From Pseudomonas sp. Os17 (GTDB lineage: Bacteria; Pseudomonadota; Gammaproteobacteria; Pseudomonadales; Pseudomonadaceae), in assembly GCF_001547895.1 (NCBI RefSeq), contig NZ_AP014627.1, forward strand, positions 5,335,501-5,399,500: a DNA stretch of 64,000 nucleotides, written 5' to 3'. Shown here piece after piece: positions 9,952-18,789 of this stretch. Position 1 is the stretch's first letter. Each line of letters begins with the position of its first letter. Position numbers and translations under genes: made by a program. Under the pieces are notes generated by a model. The model searched no databases. It was not told the origin of the DNA and saw only the letters and a program-made list of their open reading frames with translations.

Positions 9952-11439
9952 TCAGCGCCGCTTGCTGCCGCCCAACAACGAACCCATCAACCCGCGGACC
10001 AACTGCCGCCCCAACTGATTGGCCGCCTGACGCATGGCCGACTTCAAGGCCTGCCCGGCCGCAGTGCCGAGAAACTCACCGGCGCGATCCGCCAGACTCG
10101 GCTCCTGCTCTCCCGGCTTGTCTGCCGTTGCAGGCTCCTCGGGCGCCAGGTTCTTGCGCCCCATGAGCACTTCATAAGCCGATTCACGATCGATCGGCTG
10201 GTCATAACGCCCCAGCAGCGGCGAGCTGGCAATCAGGGCCTGGCGTTCAGCAGCGGTCAGCGGCCCGATCCGTGATTGCGGCGGCGCCACCAGCACACGC
10301 TGGACCATTTCCGGGGTTCCCTTGTCTTGCAGGGTGCCCACCAGCGCCTCGCCGATGCCCAGCTCGGTCAGCACCGACAGCGCGTCGAACGCCGGGTTGG
10401 GACGAAAACCATCGGCCACCGCACGCAACGACTTCTGTTCCTTGGCGGTAAAGGCCCGCAAGCCGTGTTGAATCCGCAGTCCCAGCTGCGCCAGCACATC
10501 GTCCGGCAAATCTCCCGGCGACTGGGTCACGAAATACACCCCCACGCCCTTGGAGCGAATCAGTCGCACCACCTGCTCCAGGCGATCCTGCAGCGCCTTG
10601 GGCGTACCGGAAAACAACAAGTGCGCCTCGTCAAAAAACAGCGCCAGCAGAGGCTTGTCCGAGTCCCCGCGCTCCGGCAGTTGCTCGAACAGCTCAGCCA
10701 AAAGCCATAAAAGGAAGGTGGCATAGACTTTCGGCGCCTCATGCACCAGACGACTCGCGTCCAACAGATGAATCCGCCCACGGCCATCGGCAGCCGGTTG
10801 CAGAATGTCTTCCAGTTGCAATGCGGGCTCGCCGAACAGAGCTTCCGCCCCTTGCTGCTCCAGGGTCGCCAGACGCCTTAACAGCGCCTGACTGGAACCT
10901 GTGGTCATCAGCGCCGCGTCATCGCCCAGCAGTTGAGGGTGGTCCTTGAGGTGATTGAGCAGCGCCTTGAGATCCTTCAAGTCCAGCAACAACAGCCCTT
11001 CACGGTCCGCCACCTTGAACGCCGCATACAACGCCGACTGCTGACTGTCGGTCAGTTCCAGCAAGCTGCCCAGCAACAGCGGTCCCATTTCGCTCAACGT
11101 GGTACGCAGGGGATGACCGGATTGTCCGTGGATATCCCACAGCGTTACCGGATAAGCCTGAGGCCTATGCTTGAGCCACGGCATCCCGGCAATTCGCTCG
11201 GCGACCTTGCCTTGGCGATCCCCTGCGGCTCCCAGCCCGCACAGGTCGCCCTTGATATCCGCAGCGAACACCGCGACCCCGGCGTCGCTGAACGCTTCCG
11301 CCAGGCGCTGCAGGGTCACGGTCTTGCCGGTACCGGTGGCGCCGGCCACCAGCCCGTGGCGGTTGGCCAGGCGCATGGCCTGGGCGACCGGCTGGCCACC
11401 GAGGTCGGCACCGATAATCAGTTGCAAAGAGTCAGGCAT
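9952..11439 (-). CDS. HerA/FtsK-like ATPase, DUF853 (YjgR) family
   Basis: The 495-residue protein has the Walker A motif GATGTGKT at residues 33-40 within an N-terminal segment typical of HerA-like helicases, a Walker B-like LLALFFDEAHLLF segment near residue 265, and a C-terminal region with glycine-rich motifs ending GSLLGGSKRR. E. coli YjgR belongs to the same family; its cellular role is not settled. It is likely a cytoplasmic hexameric ATPase. The gene converges with dciA, whose stop is 17 bp away, and is divergent from the chemoreceptor gene. Nothing suggests truncation. Confidence 0.8.
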   Translation of the reverse strand: MPDSLQLIIGADLGGQPVAQAMRLANRHGLVAGATGTGKTVTLQRLAEAFSDAGVAVFAADIKGDLCGLGAAGDRQGKVAERIAGMPWLKHRPQAYPVTLWDIHGQSGHPLRTTLSEMGPLLLGSLLELTDSQQSALYAAFKVADREGLLLLDLKDLKALLNHLKDHPQLLGDDAALMTTGSSQALLRRLATLEQQGAEALFGEPALQLEDILQPAADGRGRIHLLDASRLVHEAPKVYATFLLWLLAELFEQLPERGDSDKPLLALFFDEAHLLFSGTPKALQDRLEQVVRLIRSKGVGVYFVTQSPGDLPDDVLAQLGLRIQHGLRAFTAKEQKSLRAVADGFRPNPAFDALSVLTELGIGEALVGTLQDKGTPEMVQRVLVAPPQSRIGPLTAAERQALIASSPLLGRYDQPIDRESAYEVLMGRKNLAPEEPATADKPGEQEPSLADRAGEFLGTAAGQALKSAMRQAANQLGRQLVRGLMGSLLGGSKRR

Positions 11440-11631
11440 TTTGTCACCTCAGGTTAATCTTTGGCCTTACACGGTCGATATGAAAAATGATGGATCAGAA
11501 GTATCTGAAAAAAGGTCAGGTAATTCCTTTGGGATAGATGGAGATATCAGCTTACTTACAACACCGCCCTTTTCGCGCGCTTTTCCAACCCGATGCCCTG
11601 GACTCAAAGACCTTAGCGGACCCCCCAAGCC

Positions 11632-13521
11632 ATGAACAAAAATCTGCGCTTCAGCCACAAGATCCTGCTTGCCGCCTCGCTGATCGTCATAGCTGCCTTT
11701 GCACTATTCACGCTCTACAACGATTACCTGCAACGCAACGCCATTCGCAATGATCTGGACAACTATCTTCAGGAAATGGGCGACGTCACGGCAAAAAATA
11801 TTCAGACCTGGCTTGCCGGCCGCGCCTTGCTGATCGAAAACATCTCCCAGTCGGTGGCCCTCAACCCCGACCCGACCAATGTCAGCAACCTGCTGGAACA
11901 GAAGTCGGTGAGCTCGACCTTCATGGGGGCTTACCTGGGCAACAAGGACGGCACCTTCATCATCCGCCCGGACAGCAAGATGCCGGACGGCTACGACCCC
12001 CGCGCACGCCCCTGGTACAAGAGCGCCGAGAGCAGCAACGGCTCGGCCCTGACCGAACCCTATATCGACCTGGCTTCCGGCCAATTGGTCATTTCCATCG
12101 TCGACAGCGTGATCAAGGCTGGCCAGCGCATTGGCGTGGTCGGCGGTGACCTGAGCCTGCAAGTGATTGCCGACAGCATCAACGCTCTGGACTTCGACGG
12201 CATGGGCTATGCGTTCCTGATCAGCGCCGACGGCAAGATCCTGGTGCACCCGGACAAGAACCTGGTGATGAAGACCCTCAAGGACGTCTATCCCCAGGAC
12301 ACCCCGCGCATCAGCAATGAACTCAGCGAGATCAGCGTCGACGGCAAACCCCGCATCGTCACCTTCACCCCGATCAAGGGCCTGTCTTCGGTGAACTGGT
12401 ACATCGGCCTGTCGGTGGACAAGGACAAGGCCTTCGCCATGCTCAGCGAGTTCCGCACCTCGGCCCTGATCGCCACCCTGACCGCCGTGGCCCTGACCAT
12501 TGCCCTGCTGGGCCTGCTGATCCGCCTGCTGATGCAGCCCCTGCATGTGATGACCCGGGCGATGCAGGACATCGCCGACGGCGAAGGCGACCTGACCCGC
12601 CGCCTGAACATCCACAACCAGGACGAATTCGGCATTCTCGGCACCGCCTTCAACCGTTTCGTCGAACGCATCCACAGTTCGATCCGCGAAGTCTCCTCGG
12701 CCACCGAGCACGTCAACGAAGTGGCCCTGCGGGTAGTCAGCGCCTCCAACTCATCGATGCTCAACTCCGATGAACAGGCCAGTCGCACCAACAGCGTCGC
12801 CGCAGCCATCAATCAACTGGGGGCCGCAGCCCAGGAAATCGCCCGCAATGCCGCCCAGGCCTCACAACAGGCCAGCGACGCGCGCAACCTGGCCGAAGAC
12901 GGCCAGCAAGTGGTGGATCGCAGCATCCAGGCGATGAACCAGTTGTCGGAGATGATCAGCGCATCCAGCAGCAACATCGAGACCCTCAACAGCAAGACCG
13001 TGAACATCGGGCAGATTCTCGAAGTCATCACCAGTATTTCCCAGCAGACCAACCTGCTGGCGCTCAACGCGGCCATCGAAGCGGCCCGGGCCGGTGAGGC
13101 CGGCCGCGGATTCGCCGTGGTGGCCGATGAAGTACGCAACCTGGCGCACCGCACCCAGGAATCGGCACAGCAAGTGCAAACCATGATCGAAGAGTTGCAG
13201 GTGGGCGCCCGGGAGTCGGTCAGCACCATGAGCAACAGCCAGCGCCACAGTCAGGACAGCGTCGAGATCGCCAACCAGGCCGGGGAGCGGCTGAGCAGCG
13301 TGACCCAGCGCATCGGCGAGATCGACGGCATGAACCAGTCGGTGGCCACCGCCACGGAAGAACAGACCTCGGTGGTCGAATCCATCAACATGGACATCAC
13401 CGAAATCAACACGCTGAATCAGGAAGGCGTTGAAAACCTGCAGGCGACCCTGCGGGCCTGCTCCGATCTGGAACAGCAATCGGCGCGCTTGAAGCACCTG
13501 GTGGGCAGCTTCAGGATCTGA
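11632..13521 (+). CDS. Methyl-accepting chemotaxis protein with amino-acid-binding dCache_1 domain
   Basis: The 629-residue protein has a transmembrane helix at about 11-30, a periplasmic double-Cache domain to about 275, a second helix at about 278-303, HAMP, and a signalling domain with the conserved hairpin [20 protein letters not shown]. The binding pocket carries Y121, R126, W128, Y129, D146 and D173, the same residues with the same numbering as the amino-acid motif of P. aeruginosa PctA, so it should sense amino acids and belong with PctA/CtaA-type receptors. There is no CheR-tethering pentapeptide at the C-terminus. The start has only a weak ribosome site, but the numbering match supports it. 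Confidence 0.93.
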   Translation: MNKNLRFSHKILLAASLIVIAAFALFTLYNDYLQRNAIRNDLDNYLQEMGDVTAKNIQTWLAGRALLIENISQSVALNPDPTNVSNLLEQKSVSSTFMGAYLGNKDGTFIIRPDSKMPDGYDPRARPWYKSAESSNGSALTEPYIDLASGQLVISIVDSVIKAGQRIGVVGGDLSLQVIADSINALDFDGMGYAFLISADGKILVHPDKNLVMKTLKDVYPQDTPRISNELSEISVDGKPRIVTFTPIKGLSSVNWYIGLSVDKDKAFAMLSEFRTSALIATLTAVALTIALLGLLIRLLMQPLHVMTRAMQDIADGEGDLTRRLNIHNQDEFGILGTAFNRFVERIHSSIREVSSATEHVNEVALRVVSASNSSMLNSDEQASRTNSVAAAINQLGAAAQEIARNAAQASQQASDARNLAEDGQQVVDRSIQAMNQLSEMISASSSNIETLNSKTVNIGQILEVITSISQQTNLLALNAAIEAARAGEAGRGFAVVADEVRNLAHRTQESAQQVQTMIEELQVGARESVSTMSNSQRHSQDSVEIANQAGERLSSVTQRIGEIDGMNQSVATATEEQTSVVESINMDITEINTLNQEGVENLQATLRACSDLEQQSARLKHLVGSFRI

Positions 13522-13530
13522 CGCAGGGCC

Positions 13531-13731
13531 TCAGGCCCCTTTAGCCGGCGAGCCGGTGTCTACGGACGCCGGTGGCGTGGGCTCCTGCTGCAACTGCTCC
13601 CACAATTGGGCGGCCCCCGGAAACTCGGTGCCGTCTTCAGCATCCAGCTCATCGGGGTCGTAGCGGCTCAGGCATCCCTCGCCGAGGGTGGCGGGGGCTT
13701 TGGAAGTGGCTTTATCCAGTGGATCGGTCAT
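13531..13731 (-). CDS. Small hypothetical acidic protein
   Basis: Sixty-six codons from the ATG at 13731, with GAGGT eight bases upstream, encode an acidic, proline-containing, soluble peptide (MTDPLDKATSKAP at the start; central YDPDELDAEDG). I do not recognise the family. Its last ten codons (VDTGSPAKGA) coincide with a diverged REP palindrome at 13541-13566, so the C-terminus may have been supplied by a repeat. It lies downstream of purU on the same strand across a strong hairpin. It could be a real small gene or a chance frame; the ribosome site favours the former. Confidence 0.5.
   Translation of the reverse strand: MTDPLDKATSKAPATLGEGCLSRYDPDELDAEDGTEFPGAAQLWEQLQQEPTPPASVDTGSPAKGA
13541..13566 (-). 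repeat. Diverged REP-like palindrome inside the 3' end of a small gene
   Basis: On the minus strand the segment GTAGACACCGGCTCGCCGGC followed by TAAAGG matches the REP copy at 3898-3925 in outline (GTAG, ACC/GCCGGCT, CCGGC, AAAGG). The reading frame of the small gene passes through it without a stop. Confidence 0.45.
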
Positions 13732-13753
13732 CGCGCTGACCTCTCGAGGTGAA

Positions 13754-13796
13754 CAACCAGGACCGGGATCTTGAACCCGGCTCCTGGTTTTTTTTC
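13754..13796. terminator. Hairpin terminator between purU and the small gene
   Basis: AACCAGGA...CCGGG pairs with CCCGG...TCCTGGTT, followed by eight T on the plus strand. The T-run faces plus-strand transcription, so it probably stops read-through from the chemoreceptor gene; on the minus strand the same stem is followed by only GTTGTT. Confidence 0.7.
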
Positions 13797-13798
13797 GA

Positions 13799-14647
13799 TC
13801 AGAACACCACGGTCTTGTTGCCGTGGACCAGCACCCGGTCTTCCAGGTGGTAGCGCAGGCCGCGGGCCAGGACCATCTTCTCCACATCACGACCGAAACG
13901 CACCATGTCCTCGATGCTGTCGCTGTGGCTGACCCGCACCACGTCCTGCTCGATGATCGGCCCGGCGTCCAGTTCTTCGGTGACGTAGTGGCAGGTGGCG
14001 CCGATCAGCTTCACCCCACGCAGGGACGCCTGGTGGTAAGGCTTGGCGCCGACGAAGGACGGCAAGAAGCTGTGGTGGATGTTGATCACCTTGTGCGCGT
14101 ATTCGCGGCACAGCTCAGGCGGCAGGATCTGCATGTAGCGCGCCAGCACCACCACCTCGGCATCGTGCTGCTTGACCAGACGCGACACCTCGGCGAACGC
14201 CGGCTCCTTGTCCTGAGGATTGACCGGCACATGGTAATAAGGGATGCCATGCCACTCGACCATGCTGCGCAGGTCGTCATGGTTGGAGATCACACAGGCG
14301 ATTTCACAATCGAGCTCATCGCTGTGCCAGCGATGCAGCAGATCCGCCAGGCAATGGGACTCGCGGCTGGCCATCAGCACGACGCGCTTTTTCTCGGCGG
14401 TATCGGTAATGCGCCAGTCCATCGAGAACTCTTCGGCGATCGGCGCAAAAGCCTGGCGAAAAGCCTCCAGACCAAAAGGCAGGGAGTCGGCACGAATCTC
14501 GTGACGCATGAAGAACCAGCCACTGAGATTGTCCGAGTGGTGGCTCGCTTCGGTGATCCAACCGTTATGGGAGGCCAGAAAGTTACTGACTTTGGCAACG
14601 ATGCCAACGCGGTCAGGGCAAGAAATCACCAACCGAAAGGTGCGCAT
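13799..14647 (-). CDS. purU: Formyltetrahydrofolate deformylase
   Basis: The 282-residue protein has an N-terminal ACT domain (MRTFRLVISCPDRVGIVAKV) and a C-terminal formyltransferase-fold domain with the HHSFLPSFVGAKPYHQA motif and an ATCHYVTEELDAGPII segment typical of PurU. It hydrolyses 10-formyltetrahydrofolate to formate and tetrahydrofolate, balancing one-carbon units. The ATG at 14647 gives the family N-terminus; the upstream frame extension adds 15 unrelated residues. Length fits the family. It is divergent from mvaT. Pseudomonads often carry more than one purU paralogue, linked to glycine betaine catabolism, and none of those genes is nearby here. Confidence 0.94.
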   Translation of the reverse strand: MRTFRLVISCPDRVGIVAKVSNFLASHNGWITEASHHSDNLSGWFFMRHEIRADSLPFGLEAFRQAFAPIAEEFSMDWRITDTAEKKRVVLMASRESHCLADLLHRWHSDELDCEIACVISNHDDLRSMVEWHGIPYYHVPVNPQDKEPAFAEVSRLVKQHDAEVVVLARYMQILPPELCREYAHKVINIHHSFLPSFVGAKPYHQASLRGVKLIGATCHYVTEELDAGPIIEQDVVRVSHSDSIEDMVRFGRDVEKMVLARGLRYHLEDRVLVHGNKTVVF

Positions 14648-14994
14648 GAGGGGAAAACTCCAGAACTTCGCAAAGGTCGCCATTCTAGCCATTACGCGAC
14701 AAAACTGCAGTATTCATTGCGCCGCAGGCCCGGATTAGATTGGCAACAGCACCCTGATTGCGTCTTAACGGGCATCACTGCAAGCACTGCCGCAGACACT
14801 TGCCAATAGCGCACAAGTAATTTGTGAATAGCGCAATCGAATCCCTCGATCTATTAAATAGCGAAATGACTTTTGCGCCTAAACACACTAAGAGCGCCGA
14901 ATAAAACAGCGTTATTATGTTTACTTGCACAAACTCCGTGACTATTATTGCGACACTGTCACCCAGTCACTCAGCGCTCAATAAGGTAGTCCTC
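14648..14994. other. AT-rich divergent spacer upstream of mvaT
   Basis: This 347-bp spacer is clearly richer in A and T than its surroundings, especially 14815-14930 with runs such as CTATTAAATAGCGAAATGAC. Family knowledge says MvaT-type proteins bind AT-rich DNA, so autoregulation is plausible. CTATTAAATAG at 14849-14859 is a perfect palindrome. No open frame with a ribosome site was seen. Confidence 0.5.
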
Positions 14995-15369
14995 ATGTCC
15001 CTGATCAACGAATACCGTGCTACAGAAGAAGCCATTAAAGAACTGCAAGCACGTTTGAAGAACCTGTCCCAGGACGACAAACTGAAAACCGAACTGGAAT
15101 TCGAAGGCAAACTGCGCAGCCTGATGGGCGAGTACTCCAAGTCCCTGCGCGACATCATTGCCCTGCTGGATCCTGAGTCGAAAGTTAAAGCGCCGCGCGC
15201 TGCTGTAAAAACCACCGGCACCAAGCGTGCCCGTAAAGTTAAACAGTACAAAAACCCGCACAACGGTGAAGTCATCGAAACCAAAGGCGGCAACCACAAG
15301 ACTCTGAAAGAGTGGAAAGCCAAGTGGGGCGGCGACGTGGTTGAAGGCTGGGCAACCCTGCTGGGCTAA
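14995..15369 (+). CDS. mvaT: H-NS-like nucleoid protein MvaT
   Basis: The 124-residue protein starts MSLINEYRATEEAIKELQ, a coiled-coil oligomerisation domain to about residue 60, then a basic linker and a C-terminal DNA-binding domain with the KGGNHKTLKEWKAKWG segment. This is the xenogeneic silencer family of Pseudomonas that takes the place of H-NS and binds AT-rich DNA. Start and end are the family's usual ones. A strong terminator follows. Pseudomonads also have the paralogue MvaU; the LINEYRATEEAIKELQ and C-terminal sequence favour MvaT. The ribosome site is AAGGTAG. Confidence 0.95.
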   Translation: MSLINEYRATEEAIKELQARLKNLSQDDKLKTELEFEGKLRSLMGEYSKSLRDIIALLDPESKVKAPRAAVKTTGTKRARKVKQYKNPHNGEVIETKGGNHKTLKEWKAKWGGDVVEGWATLLG

Positions 15370-15403
15370 GTCTCGCCAGTGAGCGCCCGGGCCTTACCGC
15401 CGC

Positions 15404-15439
15404 CATGAAAAAACGCCAGCTTGCTGGCGTTTTTTCATG
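15404..15439. terminator. Rho-independent terminator between mvaT and sbcB
   Basis: CATGAAAAAACGCCAGC and its complement pair around a short TT-centred loop, with six A on one side and six T on the other. It can act in both directions and serves the converging mvaT and sbcB genes. Confidence 0.9.
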
Positions 15440-15473
15440 GCCGGGCTTAATGCCCAAGGGGCCGGCCCCGCTC

Positions 15474-16901
15474 TCAAAGAGCCAGGCGCCCGCTGAGGTC
15501 CTGAACATGGGCCTGCCACTCATCCAGTACCTGACGTTGCTTGGGATCTGCACTTAACAACGATTGTTCAAGCCCCTGGGCAAAACTTTCCAGGGTATTG
15601 GGCGCGCCGAATTTCGCTTCTAGCAAACGCTGACGACAAAATGCCCGCCAACGCTCTTGCTCGGCGTCATCCAATGTTTCCGGAAAGTTGCGAGCGCGGT
15701 AGCGAAAGAGCAATTCGGGCAAGCGCTCATCATCAAAGGGCCACTGTTGCCGAGCCAAATGCAGCGGGTCGGCCTCACGTACTTGCTCACACAATCGCCG
15801 GTCGCGATCGCCAATAAAGCCGTCGTACAACTGTTGCTCCGGGTCCTCGCTGGCCGCGAACTCATCGGGCCCATAAATCAGCGAAAGTTTATCCCGCCAA
15901 ACTTCCTGAGTTTCAGTCAAAAGCCCGGCCCGGCGCTGGTACTGCTCCATGTCCAAGTGCAATCGCTGTTGATCCTCGCCCCGCAAGACATTCAAGGGCG
16001 CCACTACCGGGCAGCGATTGATATGGATGAGTTTCAACGGCACCGGCAACTCGCCGTCCGCCAGATCATCACGCCGGGTATATAAACGCTGACGCAAGGT
16101 GTCGGCATCCAGCTCCAGCAATCCCTGAGGATCCAGATGCAAGTCACAGACAATCAGCGCATTGCGATTGCGCGGATGCCAGGCCAGGGGCAGTACCACG
16201 CCGAGGTAGTGGCGCGCGGCGGAAAAGCGCCCGGAAATATGCACCAGAGGCTGCAACAGGCGAATCTGATCCATCACCCGCTGTTTGCTGCGCAGTTGGA
16301 ACAGCCAGTCATAGAGCTTGGGTTGCCGATCACGAATCAACCGCGCCAGGGCAATGGTCGCCCGGACATCGGACAGCGCATCGTGGGCCTGGCCATGATC
16401 GATGCCGTTGGCCGCGGTCAGCCGTTCCAGCTTGAGGGTCACCTGCCCTTGTTCCTCGGGCCAGACGATACCCTCGGGACGCAAGGCATAGGCGGTGCGC
16501 ACCACATCGATCAGATCCCAGCGACTGTTGCCGCCCTGCCACTCGCGGGCATAGGGATCGAAGAAATTGCGATACAGGCTGTAGCGGGTCACCTCATCGT
16601 CGAAGCGCAGGGTGTTGTAGCCCACGCCACAGGTGCCGGGGCGCGCCAGCTGGGCGTGCACCCGGGTCATGAAGTCCGCCTCGCTCAAGCCCTGGGCCGC
16701 CAGGCGACCGGGGGTGATGCCGGTGATCATGCAGGCTGCCGGGTGCGGCAGGATATCGTCGCTGGGCTGGCAATAGAGGTTGACCGGCTCGTCGATCTCG
16801 TTGAGCGCCAGGTCGGTGCGAATACCGGCCACTTGCAACGGGCGATCGCAGCGCGGATTGATGCCGGTGGTTTCGTAGTCGTACCAAAAGAGGGAAGTCA
16901 C
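15474..16901 (-). CDS. sbcB: Exodeoxyribonuclease I
   Basis: The GTG at 16901 gives a 475-residue protein starting VTSLFWYDYETTG. The exonuclease acidic residues are visible as D8, E10, D101, H173 and D178, each offset by seven or eight from those of E. coli ExoI, followed by the SH3-like and helical C-terminal domains. It degrades single-stranded DNA from the 3' end, in mismatch repair and recombination, in the cytoplasm. A CAGGAACAG ribosome site precedes the GTG. Frame extension upstream to an ATG at 17135 is unlikely because it adds 78 residues with no family likeness. It converges with mvaT. Confidence 0.95.
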   Translation of the reverse strand: MTSLFWYDYETTGINPRCDRPLQVAGIRTDLALNEIDEPVNLYCQPSDDILPHPAACMITGITPGRLAAQGLSEADFMTRVHAQLARPGTCGVGYNTLRFDDEVTRYSLYRNFFDPYAREWQGGNSRWDLIDVVRTAYALRPEGIVWPEEQGQVTLKLERLTAANGIDHGQAHDALSDVRATIALARLIRDRQPKLYDWLFQLRSKQRVMDQIRLLQPLVHISGRFSAARHYLGVVLPLAWHPRNRNALIVCDLHLDPQGLLELDADTLRQRLYTRRDDLADGELPVPLKLIHINRCPVVAPLNVLRGEDQQRLHLDMEQYQRRAGLLTETQEVWRDKLSLIYGPDEFAASEDPEQQLYDGFIGDRDRRLCEQVREADPLHLARQQWPFDDERLPELLFRYRARNFPETLDDAEQERWRAFCRQRLLEAKFGAPNTLESFAQGLEQSLLSADPKQRQVLDEWQAHVQDLSGRLAL

Positions 16902-17086
16902 GGCCTGTTCCTGAACTGAAAGACCGCCGCAGTCTAGGCGCTCAAGCGTCACCAGGGCCAGCCGCGTGAACGGGCGGCGCGCAGGGCAGCACACCGAAAT
17001 CGTAGTTAATGATGTCGTTTGCCCCTCGGACACTGCTAGCATCTGCGCTGGATTTTTCTCTACCAGGCCAAGCCCCCAAGTTGCCC

Positions 17087-17812
17087 ATGCTTGAGACGAC
17101 AGCAACGCCAAGGAACGCATCGCTGCACCCGCCACTGGATACGCGGTATCAGGTCGAAACCCCCGAGGGTATCGATCTGCCGCTGCGACCGGCGGGGTTG
17201 CTGGTCCGTACCCTGGCGTTTTCCCTCGACCTGGGCATTCGCGGGCTGGTGTTGGGCCTGCTGTTCATCGTGCTGGGCTTCTTCGGCGAGATCGGCATCG
17301 GCCTCGGTTCGATCCTGCTGTTCCTGATCAGCTGGTGGTACATGGTGCTGTTCGAGGTGCTGAACCAGGGCCGCTCGCCCGGCAAGCACCTGATGGGACT
17401 GCGAGTGGTTCAGGACGATGGCACCCCCATTGGCTGGAGCGCCTCCCTGACCCGCAACCTGCTGCGTTTTGCCGACATGTTGCCGTTCGGCTACTTCCTC
17501 GGCGCCATCAGTTGCCTGCAGCATCCGACCTTCAAGCGCCTCGGCGATCTGGCCGCCGGCACCCTGGTGATCTACCGCGAGCAATCCCTGACCCGACCGC
17601 AACTGCCCGACGCCACGCCCCGCTCCGCGCCCTTCGCCCTGAGCCTGAATGAACAACGGGCGATCCTCGGCTTTGCCGAACGCCAGGGCCAGCTGTCTGC
17701 CGAACGAACCCGGGAACTGGCAGGCATCCTCGCGCAACCACTGCACGTGCCCGCAGCCCAGGCGACAGCCGAACTCAATGGCATCGCTCGCGGCTTTCTG
17801 GGATCCACATGA
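17087..17812 (+). CDS. RDD family membrane protein, first gene of the MoxR/DUF58 operon
   Basis: From the ATG at 17087 the protein has 241 residues: a soluble N-terminus with a PPLDTRYQVETPEGIDLPLRPAG segment (residues about 15-37), then the RDD domain with membrane helices at about 46-70 and 72-93 and a third around 130-150. The motif RSPGKHLMGLRVV and the NLLRFADMLP segment are typical of RDD proteins, some of which work as transporters; the substrate here is unknown. The stop TGA overlaps the ATG of the next gene by four bases, implying translational coupling. An in-frame ATG at 17009 would add 26 residues not like the family. Confidence 0.82.
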   Translation: MLETTATPRNASLHPPLDTRYQVETPEGIDLPLRPAGLLVRTLAFSLDLGIRGLVLGLLFIVLGFFGEIGIGLGSILLFLISWWYMVLFEVLNQGRSPGKHLMGLRVVQDDGTPIGWSASLTRNLLRFADMLPFGYFLGAISCLQHPTFKRLGDLAAGTLVIYREQSLTRPQLPDATPRSAPFALSLNEQRAILGFAERQGQLSAERTRELAGILAQPLHVPAAQATAELNGIARGFLGST

Positions 17813-18789
17813 AACAGAGCCTTTTCGAAAGCCGCCACCAGGCGCAATGGCAACAGTTCGAGCAACTGCTCGACCAGCTCGAGCGGGGTCGCGCCCGGGC
17901 CGAAGACTGCCAGACCTTCGTCCAGGACTACCGCCGCCTGTGCCAGCACCTGGCCCTGGCCCAGGAGCGCGGCTACAGCAGTTACTTGATCGATCCATTG
18001 CAGCAACTGGTGTTGCGCGGCCATCAGCAACTCTACCGGCAACGCACCGCCATCAGCGCCAATGTCCTGGCTTTCTTACTGGCCGGCTTTCCACGCCTGG
18101 TGCGCCAGGAATGGCGCCTGGTACTGATCGCCAGCCTGCTGTTCTTCGGCAGCCTGCTGGGTATCGGCCTGTTGGTGTACCTGTACCCCGAACTGGTCTA
18201 CAGCCTGGTGAGCCCGCAGCAGGTATCGGAAATGCGCAGCATGTACGACCCTGGCGGCGCACGCCTGGGACGGGTCGCCGAGCGCGCCTCCAGCGAAGAC
18301 TGGGTGATGTTCGGCTACTACATCATGCACAACATCGGTATCGCCTTTCAGACCTTCGCCAGCGGCCTGCTGTTTGGCCTGGGCAGTGTGTTCTTCCTGT
18401 TCTTCAACGGCCTGATGATCGGCGCCATCGCCGGCCACCTGACCCAGATCGGCTTCGGCCAGACCTTCTGGCCCTTCGTCATCGGCCATGGTGCCTTCGA
18501 ACTGAGCGCCATTGCCCTGTCCGGAGCGGCCGGGCTGAAGATGGGCTGGGCACTGATCGCCCCCGGACGCCTGCGGCGCGGCGACGCGCTGTTGCAGGCT
18601 GCGCGGATCAGCGTGCAACTGATCTACGGGGTGATCGTGTTTCTGCTGATCGCCGCTTTTATAGAAGCCTACTGGTCCTCCATGACCTGGCCGGCGGCCT
18701 GGATCAAATACAGCGTCGGCGCCAGCCTGTGGGGCCTGATGCTGGCGTACCTGACCCTGGCCGGACGAGAACCCCATGCGCCTGAGTGA
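17809..18789 (+). CDS. SpoIIM/DUF95 family membrane protein
   Basis: The 326-residue protein has a soluble helical N-terminal domain of about 100 residues and then five to six membrane helices. It contains GYYIMHNIGIAFQTFASG, typical of the stage II sporulation protein M (DUF95) family, which is widespread in non-sporulating bacteria. Homologues of this type commonly sit beside RDD and MoxR genes. No catalytic motif is evident; a role in membrane or envelope assembly is a guess. It overlaps the RDD gene by four bases and the next gene by 14 bases, so the genes are tightly coupled. Confidence 0.82.
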   Translation: MKQSLFESRHQAQWQQFEQLLDQLERGRARAEDCQTFVQDYRRLCQHLALAQERGYSSYLIDPLQQLVLRGHQQLYRQRTAISANVLAFLLAGFPRLVRQEWRLVLIASLLFFGSLLGIGLLVYLYPELVYSLVSPQQVSEMRSMYDPGGARLGRVAERASSEDWVMFGYYIMHNIGIAFQTFASGLLFGLGSVFFLFFNGLMIGAIAGHLTQIGFGQTFWPFVIGHGAFELSAIALSGAAGLKMGWALIAPGRLRRGDALLQAARISVQLIYGVIVFLLIAAFIEAYWSSMTWPAAWIKYSVGASLWGLMLAYLTLAGREPHAPE

